DNA of 5,347 nucleotides from Actinomycetota bacterium (GTDB lineage: Bacteria; Actinomycetota; Thermoleophilia; Solirubrobacterales; Solirubrobacteraceae), in NCBI GenBank assembly GCA_009699565.1, contig WLNX01000133.1, positions 1-5,347 of the forward strand, given 5' to 3'. Below are positions 1 through 5,347 of this stretch, piece by piece. Each line of letters begins with the position of its first letter. The first letter of the stretch is position 1. The position numbers were made by a program, and so were the translations under genes. Below the pieces are notes generated by a model that saw only the letters and a program-made list of their open reading frames with translations, had not been told where the DNA came from and searched no databases.

Positions 1-541
1 CCTCTTCATCTGGTACTCAAACATGCTCGGGTACCTGCCCTTGCCAACCAACACCGAAGAGATGGTTCGCATCTTCGGCATCGAGGTCCCGTCGCTTGCT
101 CTGTACGCGGCTACCGCCAACATCTCGGTGCCGCTCGTCCTGACCCTCGTCGTCGTGGTCAGCTACCACTTCGAAGGGATCCGCGCCAAAGGGCCGGTCA
201 AGTACCTGAAGGGCTGGGTTCCCGCGGGCGTAACCGGTCCTGCCGCGGCACCGATCTTCCTGATTGAGGTGATCTCGCAGTTCGTTCGGATCGTCTCGCT
301 CTCCGTGCGACTCTTCGCCAACATTCTCGCCGGCCACCTGCTGATCCTGTTCATGGGCGGCGGTCTCGTGGTGCTGCTGAACCTCGCGCTCATAGGGTCG
401 ATCATTCTCGGCCTCGTGACCGGTACGCTCGCGGTAGCTTTCTACATATTCGAGGTTGGCCTCGTGGCGACCCTCCAAGCCTTTATCTTCACGACCCTGG
501 CAGCGATCTATCTCGGCGGCGCCGTCGCCGAAGAACACTAA
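1..541 (+). CDS. atpB: F1Fo ATP synthase subunit a (5' partial)
   Basis: This is the C-terminal 179 residues of subunit a, the membrane stator protein that provides the two proton half-channels beside the c-ring. The reading frame is open from base 2; the true start lies upstream, so the ATG at 23 is internal. Hydrophobic membrane segments cover roughly bases 110-170, 255-330, 335-420 and 425-530. The signature SVRLFANILAGH (305-337) carries the essential arginine (codon 308-310), equivalent to E. coli Arg210, and the conserved Asn (320-322). The closing helix holds LQAFIF, with the Gln (476-478) matching E. coli Gln252, and the end AEEH resembles the E. coli C-terminus. A His occupies the E. 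coli Glu219 position, and a Glu (452-454) lies near the E. coli His245 position, a swap known in other lineages. The stop codon overlaps the atpE ribosome-binding site. Identification is secure. Confidence 0.97.
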   Translation, partial: LFIWYSNMLGYLPLPTNTEEMVRIFGIEVPSLALYAATANISVPLVLTLVVVVSYHFEGIRAKGPVKYLKGWVPAGVTGPAAAPIFLIEVISQFVRIVSLSVRLFANILAGHLLILFMGGGLVVLLNLALIGSIILGLVTGTLAVAFYIFEVGLVATLQAFIFTTLAAIYLGGAVAEEH

Positions 542-545
542 GGAG
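540..545 (+). promoter_or_regulatory. Shine-Dalgarno site of atpE
   Basis: AAGGAG overlaps the TAA stop of atpB and ends 10 bases before the GTG at 556. It is one of the strongest ribosome-binding sites in the window and is the main reason for choosing GTG 556 as the atpE start. The overlap with the upstream stop codon suggests translational coupling between subunits a and c. Confidence 0.8.
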
Positions 546-555
546 CACGAACACA

Positions 556-849
556 GTGGACCTCCACCTGATAAGCCAAATTGCCCAGTCGGGCGTCACC
601 GCCGATGTTGCCCAGGAGTACGGGCGCAAGGGCATGAAAGCAATCGCCCTCGGTATCGGCGCCGGACTCGGAACGATCGGCCCCGGCATCGGCGTCGGTT
701 ACATCTTCGGCAAGGTGATCGAATCGGTCACCCGTCAGCCAGAGATGAAGGATGAGATCACCTCGATTCAGTGGCTTGGATTCGCCCTGACAGAGGCGAT
801 CGTGTTCTACGCCTTCATCTTCGGCCTCATCGCCTTCTTCCTCGGATAA
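556..849 (+). CDS. atpE: F1Fo ATP synthase subunit c
   Basis: This 97-residue protein forms the rotor ring of Fo, a two-helix hairpin in the membrane. Helix 1 (about residues 27-57) carries the glycine-rich repeat G33-x-G-x-G-x-G39 and the GPGIG motif at 42-46. The polar loop has the conserved Arg60-Gln61-Pro62 that contacts gamma and epsilon. Helix 2 (about 68-97) carries the proton-carrying Glu80 in LTEAIVF. The residue after Glu80 is Ala, and position 47 is Val where Na+-type rings have Gln, so the ring is predicted to use protons. Family members are usually 70-90 residues; here about 26 polar residues precede helix 1. GTG 556 is chosen because of the AAGGAG 10 bases upstream. An ATG at 634, with AGGAG at 614-618, would give a 71-residue protein and cannot be excluded. 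The gap to atpF is 4 bases. Confidence 0.96.
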   Translation: MDLHLISQIAQSGVTADVAQEYGRKGMKAIALGIGAGLGTIGPGIGVGYIFGKVIESVTRQPEMKDEITSIQWLGFALTEAIVFYAFIFGLIAFFLG

Positions 850-853
850 AGCA

Positions 854-1423
854 ATGATTGCCGCACTAACGCCCATCGCTTCGGCCGCGGCCGAAGAAGG
901 CAGCAGCACCTTCCTCGTCAGCCCCAACGTTGGGCTGATGATTTGGACGCTGCTCGCCTTCGGCGTGACCCTGATCGTGCTCAACAAGTTCGCTTTCCCG
1001 GCGATTCGTGATGCGCTCGACAAGCGGGTCAAGATGATTGAGGACTCGATTGCCGACGCGGAAAAGGCGCGCGAGGAATCCGACGCGCTGCTTGCGGAGT
1101 ACCGCGAGCGGCTCAAGGATGCACGCGTCCAGGCCGATGAGATTGTGATGCGTGCGCGCAAGAACGCGGAGACGTTCGAAGCCGATTCCACGGAGGAGGC
1201 GCGCGCAAAGCGGGCAGAGATGCTCGATCAGACGCGCCGCGACATCGAAGCCGAAACCCGCCGTGCGATCGAAGAGATTCGCTCCGAGGTTGCGGACCTA
1301 ACGGTCCTCGCCACGGAGAAGGTGACCGGTCGAGTTCTGACCGACGCCGATCAGCAGCGTCTCGTTGACGAGGCGCTCGCGGATCTCGACTTCTCGGCGA
1401 TCAGCGGCGAGAGGCGCAACTAG
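854..1423 (+). CDS. atpF: F1Fo ATP synthase subunit b
   Basis: This 189-residue protein is the peripheral-stalk subunit that links subunit a in the membrane to delta and alpha at the top of F1, normally as a dimer. The first 25 residues are Ala/Ser-rich. A single membrane helix follows at about 26-44 (NVGLMIWTLLAFGVTLIVLN), then KFAFPAI, a typical b-subunit junction. From about residue 52 to 165 the chain is a highly charged Ala/Glu/Arg-rich helix typical of the b coiled coil, ending with a short delta-binding region. Only one b-type gene is visible (no b' copy), so a homodimer is expected. The ATG lies 4 bases after the atpE stop, preceded only by a weak GGA at 844-846, so it probably depends on coupling to atpE translation. 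It is not fused to delta, unlike in mycobacteria. Confidence 0.95.
   Translation: MIAALTPIASAAAEEGSSTFLVSPNVGLMIWTLLAFGVTLIVLNKFAFPAIRDALDKRVKMIEDSIADAEKAREESDALLAEYRERLKDARVQADEIVMRARKNAETFEADSTEEARAKRAEMLDQTRRDIEAETRRAIEEIRSEVADLTVLATEKVTGRVLTDADQQRLVDEALADLDFSAISGERRN
1409..1414 (+). promoter_or_regulatory. Probable Shine-Dalgarno site of atpH
   Basis: GAGAGG within the last codons of atpF ends 13 bases before the ATG at 1428, which is slightly long. A second candidate, AGGA at 1422-1425, leaves only 2 bases and is probably too close. Neither is ideal, so initiation is likely moderate and helped by coupling to atpF. Confidence 0.45.
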
Positions 1424-1427
1424 GAAC

Positions 1428-1958
1428 ATGGAAGCCATTGCCCAGGTCTATTCGCGCTCTCTCTTCGAGGTCGCGAGCGAGCGCGGTGAAGTCGCGCTTG
1501 TGCGCGAGCAGCTCGGTCAGCTGGCCGACGCGCTGGCCGAGAACGAGGAGCTGAGGATGTTCTGCTTCTCGCCGTACTTCTCGACCGAGGAGAAGAAGGC
1601 CGGGTTGGCAAAGGCGATCGACGGAGCAGATCCTGCGGTGGAGAACTTCCTGATGCTGCTGGCCGAAAACCAGCGGCTTCCGGTGATCTTCCGCGTGCGC
1701 GAAGAGTTCGATCGCCTCTGCGACGAGGCGGAAGATCTGCTCGCAGTCACCGTCACCAGTGCAGTAGCGCTTGATCCGGCAGTTGTAAACCGGATCGGCG
1801 AGCAGATCGGGCGGCAGACCGGACGCAAGATCGAGCTCGCAGAACAGGTGGACCCAACGATCCTCGGCGGCTTCATTGTCCGCGCCGGCGATTCAATTCT
1901 TGACGCATCAATCCGCAACCGACTTGAACAGCTTCGTACAGAGGTCGCGCGCGCTTAA
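1428..1958 (+). CDS. atpH: F1Fo ATP synthase subunit delta
   Basis: This 176-residue protein is the delta subunit (the OSCP equivalent), which sits on top of the alpha3beta3 hexamer and joins it to subunit b. Its length is normal for the family. The N-terminal helical domain begins with AIAQVYSRSLFEVA (residues 3-16), the usual start motif, and includes NFLMLLAENQR (73-83). The linker VTVTSAVAL (107-115) and the C-terminal domain with ILGGFIVRAGDSILDASIRN (145-164) are hallmarks of the family. The frame is open further upstream, but those earlier codons overlap atpF out of frame and encode low-complexity Arg/Ser-rich sequence, so ATG 1428, 4 bases after the atpF stop, is the natural start. 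Its stop codon lies in the loop of a small GC-rich inverted repeat. Confidence 0.95.
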   Translation: MEAIAQVYSRSLFEVASERGEVALVREQLGQLADALAENEELRMFCFSPYFSTEEKKAGLAKAIDGADPAVENFLMLLAENQRLPVIFRVREEFDRLCDEAEDLLAVTVTSAVALDPAVVNRIGEQIGRQTGRKIELAEQVDPTILGGFIVRAGDSILDASIRNRLEQLRTEVARA

Positions 1959-1964
1959 AGCGCG
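1950..1964 (+). repeat. Small inverted repeat spanning the atpH stop codon
   Basis: CGCGCT (1950-1955) and AGCGCG (1959-1964) are perfect reverse complements around the three-base loop TAA, which is the atpH stop codon. An RNA hairpin here would have five G-C pairs and one A-U pair. No run of T follows, so it is not an intrinsic terminator. The atpA ribosome-binding site begins 8 bases downstream and stays outside the stem. A role in ribosome pausing or RNA stability is only inference, and a repeat this short can arise by chance in GC-rich DNA. Confidence 0.35.
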
Positions 1965-1972
1965 GCGAATCC

Positions 1973-1978
1973 AAGGAG
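1973..1978 (+). promoter_or_regulatory. Shine-Dalgarno site of atpA
   Basis: AAGGAG lies 11 bases before the ATG at 1990, in the 31-base spacer between atpH and atpA, the longest in the window. It decides the atpA start against upstream in-frame codons such as ATG 1876, which overlaps atpH. Confidence 0.8.
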
Positions 1979-1989
1979 AACAAAAGACC

Positions 1990-3615
1990 ATGCAGATCAA
2001 GCCCGACGAGATCACCAGCATCCTCAAGTCCCGCATCGAAGGCCTCGAGGCCGGCGGCGCAGAGCTGACCGAGGTCGGCACCGTGCTGTCCATCGGTGAC
2101 GGAATTGCCCGTATTCACGGGCTCGAGAACTGCCAATCACTGGAGATGCTCGAACTCCCGCACGGGGTCACCGGCCTCGCGCTAAACCTTGAATCCGACA
2201 ATGTCGGCGCCGTGCTCTTCGGCAACTGGACGCAGATCGTCGAAGGCGACATCGTCAAGCGCACCGGGCGCCTGCTCGAGGTTCCGGTAGGCGACGCGCT
2301 GCTGGGCCGGATCGTTGACCCGCTTGGCCGCCCGCTCGACGGCAAGGGTGCCCTCAACACCACCGAGACGCGACTCGCCGAGTTCAAAGCCCCAGGCGTC
2401 GTCCAGCGTCAGCCGGTCACCGAGCCGATGCAGACCGGCCTCAAGGCGATCGACTCGATGATCCCAGTAGGCCGCGGCCAGCGCGAGCTGATCATTGGTG
2501 ACCGCCAGACAGGCAAGACATCAATCGCGATCGACACGATCATCAACAACAAGGACAGCGAATTGGTCTTTGTCTACGTTGCGATCGGGCAGCGGATGGC
2601 GACCGTCGTGCAGCTCGCCGAGACGCTCGCCGAAGCCGGCGCGCTTGAGCGGACGATCATCGTCGCCGCAGCCGCCGACGAGTCGGCTCCGATGAAGTAC
2701 CTCGCTCCCTACGCCGGTTGCGCGATGGGCGAGTACTTCCTCTACAAGGGCGGCCACGTCGTCGCCGTCTACGACGACCTCACGAAGCACGCCTTCGCAT
2801 ACCGCCAGATGTCACTGCTGCTGCGCCGCCCGCCGGGCCGCGAGGCATACCCGGGCGACGTCTTCTACCTCCACAGCCGCCTGCTGGAGCGCTCGGTCAA
2901 GCTCAACGACGAGCTTGGCGGCGGTTCGCTCACTGCTCTGCCGATCATTGAGACGCAGGCTGGCGACGTGTCGGCATACATCCCCACCAACGTGATTTCG
3001 ATCACCGACGGTCAGATCTTCCTTGAGCCGAAGCTCTTCAACTCGGGAGTACGTCCGGCAATCAACGTCGGCATCTCGGTATCGCGGGTCGGCGGCAACG
3101 CGCAGCTGGCGCCGATGAAGAAGATCGCCGGCCGCCTGAAGATCGAGCTCTCGCAGTTCCGCGACCTCGAGGCCTTCGCGCAGTTCGGCTCCGACCTTGA
3201 CGCCGACACCCAGCGCACGCTGGCCCGCGGCGAGCGGCTCGTGGCGACCCTTAACCAGAGCGAGCGCGACCCGCTTGCGATTGAGCTCCAGGTGGCGCAG
3301 ATCTTTGCGGCCACTTCGGGTGCGCTCGACCGCATCACGGTCGAGCGGATTCCCGAGTTCCTCGACGGACTCACGCAGCGTGCCCGCTCCGAGGACGCTG
3401 CCACGCTGGAGAAGATCCGCGGCGGCGACTGGTCCGACGAAACCCAGGCTGCACTGGCAAAGATTGTCAGCGGCTTCGCCGACGACTTCGGCTACGACCT
3501 CGACGAAGAGGGTCAGCCGATTGTTGACACCGGCGTCGGTGACACGACGCGCGGCGAAGAGGGCCTGCGCTCGATCGAGAAGGCCAAGGCGGAGGCAGCG
3601 GCGACCGCCCTCTAG
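1990..3615 (+). CDS. atpA: F1Fo ATP synthase subunit alpha
   Basis: This 541-residue protein is the non-catalytic nucleotide-binding subunit of F1, three copies alternating with beta. A beta-barrel domain (about 24-95) is followed by the nucleotide-binding domain with Walker A GDRQTGKT (170-177) and IGQR, whose Gln201 replaces the catalytic Glu of beta. The segments LLRRPPGREAYPGDVFYLHS and ETQAGDVSAYIPTNVISITD are near-invariant in the family. The alpha/beta signature PAINVGISVS (356-365) is followed by arginine finger Arg366, which completes the beta active site. A helical C-terminal domain ends near residue 500. Relative to E. coli there is a deletion of about 11 residues before GGGSLTALP. 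A tail of about 40 residues (501-541), acidic then Lys/Ala-rich, extends past the E. coli end; mycobacterial alpha also has a C-terminal extension. ATG 1990 is chosen for its AAGGAG. Confidence 0.98.
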   Translation: MQIKPDEITSILKSRIEGLEAGGAELTEVGTVLSIGDGIARIHGLENCQSLEMLELPHGVTGLALNLESDNVGAVLFGNWTQIVEGDIVKRTGRLLEVPVGDALLGRIVDPLGRPLDGKGALNTTETRLAEFKAPGVVQRQPVTEPMQTGLKAIDSMIPVGRGQRELIIGDRQTGKTSIAIDTIINNKDSELVFVYVAIGQRMATVVQLAETLAEAGALERTIIVAAAADESAPMKYLAPYAGCAMGEYFLYKGGHVVAVYDDLTKHAFAYRQMSLLLRRPPGREAYPGDVFYLHSRLLERSVKLNDELGGGSLTALPIIETQAGDVSAYIPTNVISITDGQIFLEPKLFNSGVRPAINVGISVSRVGGNAQLAPMKKIAGRLKIELSQFRDLEAFAQFGSDLDADTQRTLARGERLVATLNQSERDPLAIELQVAQIFAATSGALDRITVERIPEFLDGLTQRARSEDAATLEKIRGGDWSDETQAALAKIVSGFADDFGYDLDEEGQPIVDTGVGDTTRGEEGLRSIEKAKAEAAATAL

Positions 3616-3636
3616 CGCTCGCCGCAAGACCCGAAC

Positions 3637-4542
3637 ATGTCCCAGCGGGACGTAAAACACCGGATTGAATCCGTTAAGAACCTCCGCAAGATCACGAGCG
3701 CGATGCAGATGGTCGCGGCCGCACGGCTGCGCCGCGCAGAGCAGCGCATCTCGGCGCTGCGCCCGTACGCGGGAGCGATCCGCCGGATGACGCGTCAGGC
3801 ATCGGCCGCAGCCGGCGGGGAGGTTTCAGGCAACCCGATCCTGCAGGAGCACGACAAGCTCGAGACGGTCGCGATTCTGCTGGTCACGGGCGACCGCGGT
3901 CTCGCCGGTGCCTTCAACTCTCAGATCATCCGGGCCGGCCTCGCCGCTGCTGCCGAGTATGCCGCCGAGGGCGTCGCGGTCCGCTACTACGCCGTTGGTC
4001 GCCGCGGAGTCTCGTCTCTGATCTTCCGCAAGCTCGATCCGGTTGGACGCTATGTCGGTTTCACCGACCGCCCGGGCTACGCCGACGCCCGCGAGATCGC
4101 CGGCGCCCTGATGGCCGCCTACGTTGACGACGAGGTGGACCGCGTTGAGGTCTTTTACAACGGTTATGTCTCTGCTCTCACGCAGGAGGTGCGCCGCGAA
4201 GTGCTGCTGCCGCTCCAGCAGGCGACCGTCGACGAGGAGATCGCCAAGGCCGAAGAGGAGAGCGACGGCAGCGAGGTGCACCACGCCCTTGTTGACTACG
4301 AACCCGATCCGGCCGAGATCCTCCAGCGCCTGATCCCCGATTACGTTGAGATTTCGCTCTACAGGGCACTGCTTGAGTCGACCGCGTCCGAGCATGGTGC
4401 CCGGATGACGGCGATGCGCAGCGCCTCGGAGAACGCCGGCGAGGTCATCAATGACCTGACGCTGGAGATGAACCGTGCACGTCAAGCTGAAATTACGCAG
4501 GAAATCATGGAAGTTGTCGCCGGCGCTGAGTCGCTGACCTGA
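3637..4542 (+). CDS. atpG: F1Fo ATP synthase subunit gamma
   Basis: This 301-residue protein is the central-stalk rotor shaft that turns inside alpha3beta3 and is driven by the c-ring. The N-terminal helix has RIESVKNLRKITSAMQMVAA (9-28), and the C-terminal helix has EHGARMTAMRSASENA (252-267) and NRARQAEITQEIMEVVAGA, together forming the coiled-coil axle. The Rossmann-like middle contains VTGDRGLAGAFN (83-94), with Ala where many homologues have Cys. An acidic insertion at about 195-218 makes it longer than the E. coli protein (287). The start is well fixed: atpA and atpG are in the same frame, and the seven codons between the atpA stop and ATG 3637 contain no start codon. No good Shine-Dalgarno site lies in the 21-base gap, so translation probably depends on coupling to atpA and may be comparatively weak. 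Confidence 0.97.
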   Translation: MSQRDVKHRIESVKNLRKITSAMQMVAAARLRRAEQRISALRPYAGAIRRMTRQASAAAGGEVSGNPILQEHDKLETVAILLVTGDRGLAGAFNSQIIRAGLAAAAEYAAEGVAVRYYAVGRRGVSSLIFRKLDPVGRYVGFTDRPGYADAREIAGALMAAYVDDEVDRVEVFYNGYVSALTQEVRREVLLPLQQATVDEEIAKAEEESDGSEVHHALVDYEPDPAEILQRLIPDYVEISLYRALLESTASEHGARMTAMRSASENAGEVINDLTLEMNRARQAEITQEIMEVVAGAESLT

Positions 4543-4555
4543 TCACAAACAAATC

Positions 4556-4561
4556 AGAGGA
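4556..4561 (+). promoter_or_regulatory. Shine-Dalgarno site of atpD
   Basis: AGAGGA in the 23-base, A-rich spacer after atpG precedes the ATG at 4566 by 4 bases (5 bases from the GAGG core). The match is good though slightly close. The AT-rich surroundings should keep the site free of strong structure and favour efficient initiation. Confidence 0.7.
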
Positions 4562-4565
4562 ACAA

Positions 4566-5347
4566 ATGGAATCTGCCAGCAGCAACATTGGACGCATCGA
4601 AGAGGTCAAGGGAGTCGTTATTGAGGCTTCCTTCCCTGACACGCTGCCTGAGATCAACTACGCGATCACCGTCGAGCTTGGCGGTGAGACCCTCGTCTGC
4701 GAGGTCCAGCAGCAGCTCGGCGACGACCGCGTCCGCGCAGTCGCAATGGACACCACCGACGGGCTCGCCCGCGGCGCAGCCGTCACCGACACGAAGGGTC
4801 CGATCACGGTTCCCGTCGGCGAGCAGACGCTCGGCCGCATCTTCAACCTGCTCGGCGAGACGATCGACGGCGGCCCCGCACTCGAGGTTCAGGAACGCCG
4901 ACCGATTCACCAGCCCGCGCCTGACGTTGAGGACCTGACTCCGACGACCGAGATGTTCGAGACCGGCATCAAGGTGATCGACCTGCTCGCTCCTTACGCC
5001 AAGGGCGGCAAGGTTGGGCTCTTCGGCGGAGCCGGAGTGGGCAAGACCGTCCTCATTCAGGAGCTGATCCACAACCTCGCCAAGGAGCACGGCGGACTGT
5101 CGGCATTCTGCGGCGTCGGCGAGCGCTCCCGCGAAGGAAACGACCTCTGGCTCGAGATGAAGGAATCGGGCGTGATCGACAAGACGATGCTCGTCTTCGG
5201 TCAGATGAACGAGCCTCCGGGAGCCCGCATGCGCGTCGCCCTCTCAGGGCTGACGATGGCCGAGTACTTCCGCGACCAGGGCCAGGACGTGCTGCTCTTC
5301 ATCGACAACATCTTCCGCTTCGTCCAGGCCGGCTCGGAAGTGTCCGC
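4566..5347 (+). CDS. atpD: F1Fo ATP synthase subunit beta (3' partial)
   Basis: The first 260 residues of the catalytic subunit are present; the remaining C-terminal part (the family is about 460-490 residues) lies beyond the window. The N-terminal beta-barrel begins with NIGRIEEVKGVVIEASFPD (residues 7-25). Then come LGRIFNLLGETIDGG, TGIKVIDLLAPYAKGGKVGL and Walker A GGAGVGKT (154-161, Lys160). The catalytic base is Glu186 in GVGERSREGNDL, and Walker B is VLLFIDNIFRF with Asp247. These are the residues that hold Mg-ATP and polarise the attacking water, so the enzyme should be active. The motif after the catalytic Glu reads ERSREGNDLW rather than the more common ERTREGNDLY, a conservative change. 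ATG 4566 is preceded by AGAGGA and the gap to atpG is 23 bases. atpC would be expected next. Confidence 0.98.
   Translation, partial: MESASSNIGRIEEVKGVVIEASFPDTLPEINYAITVELGGETLVCEVQQQLGDDRVRAVAMDTTDGLARGAAVTDTKGPITVPVGEQTLGRIFNLLGETIDGGPALEVQERRPIHQPAPDVEDLTPTTEMFETGIKVIDLLAPYAKGGKVGLFGGAGVGKTVLIQELIHNLAKEHGGLSAFCGVGERSREGNDLWLEMKESGVIDKTMLVFGQMNEPPGARMRVALSGLTMAEYFRDQGQDVLLFIDNIFRFVQAGSEVS

Noticed and set aside
556..849. Possibility that atpE is a V-type or duplicated proteolipid
   Set aside because: There is only one hairpin with a single carboxylate and a bacterial F-type RQP loop, and the surrounding genes are all F-type.
17..1191. Two minus-strand open frames (17-538 and 538-1191) opposite atpB, atpE and atpF
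   Set aside because: Their translations are low-complexity and charge- or Ser-rich, and they lie entirely opposite well-conserved Fo genes; no convincing start signals were seen.
1365..1427. Upstream extension of atpH to an earlier in-frame ATG at 1365
   Set aside because: The extra 21 residues are Arg/Ser-rich out-of-frame atpF sequence, and the family N-terminus starts naturally at Met 1428.
1876..1989. Upstream extension of atpA to ATG 1876
   Set aside because: It would overlap atpH by 83 bases and add 38 residues unlike any alpha N-terminus; ATG 1990 has a strong ribosome-binding site.
2812..3660. Long open frame on the minus strand (282 codons) opposite atpA
   Set aside because: It is a by-product of G/C-rich third codon positions in atpA. 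The translation is Arg/Leu/Val-rich, matches no family I recognise, and the plus strand is unambiguously alpha.
4539..4557. Possible hairpin CTGAT/ATCAG between atpG and atpD
   Set aside because: Only 5 base pairs, three of them A-T, with a 9-base loop and no T tract; too weak to call a terminator or regulatory element.
4554..5090. Minus-strand open frame (178 codons) opposite the start of atpD
   Set aside because: It mirrors the conserved beta-subunit codons and is explained by codon bias alone.

Overview
The window lies wholly inside a bacterial F1Fo ATP synthase (atp) operon. Seven genes run on the plus strand in the classical order: atpB (subunit a, 5' end missing), atpE (c), atpF (b), atpH (delta), atpA (alpha), atpG (gamma) and atpD (beta, 3' end missing). 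The gaps between genes are only 4 to 31 bases. No promoter, terminator, RNA gene, mobile element or CRISPR array is visible, and no stretch over 300 bases lacks a gene. atpI would be expected upstream and atpC (epsilon) downstream, but both lie outside the window.

The DNA is GC-rich (roughly 60-65% by eye) with G/C-ending codons. Alpha continues about 40 residues past the point where the E. coli protein stops, and gamma has an acidic insertion. Both fit an actinobacterium in the broad sense. atpF and atpH are separate genes, unlike the b-delta fusion of mycobacteria. The style of the a, b and c sequences makes me favour a deep-branching actinobacterial class such as Thermoleophilia, but this is inference from remembered family features, not a database result.

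Layout: bases 1-1423 encode the membrane sector Fo (a, c and b), 1428-1958 the delta subunit of the peripheral stalk, 1990-3615 alpha, 3637-4542 the central-stalk gamma, and 4566 to the end the first 260 residues of catalytic beta. Protons pass through half-channels in subunit a and turn the c-ring. The ring drives gamma inside the alpha3beta3 hexamer to make ATP, while b and delta hold the hexamer still. The catalytic and proton-carrying residues visible here are present, so all seven genes look functional.

This is an ordinary housekeeping operon and I see no previously undescribed system. The points worth a second look are within known subunits: the alpha C-terminal tail, the long N-terminus of subunit c with a possible internal start, the placement of His and Glu in the proton path of subunit a, ribosome-binding-site strengths that parallel subunit stoichiometry, and a small hairpin whose loop is the atpH stop codon.
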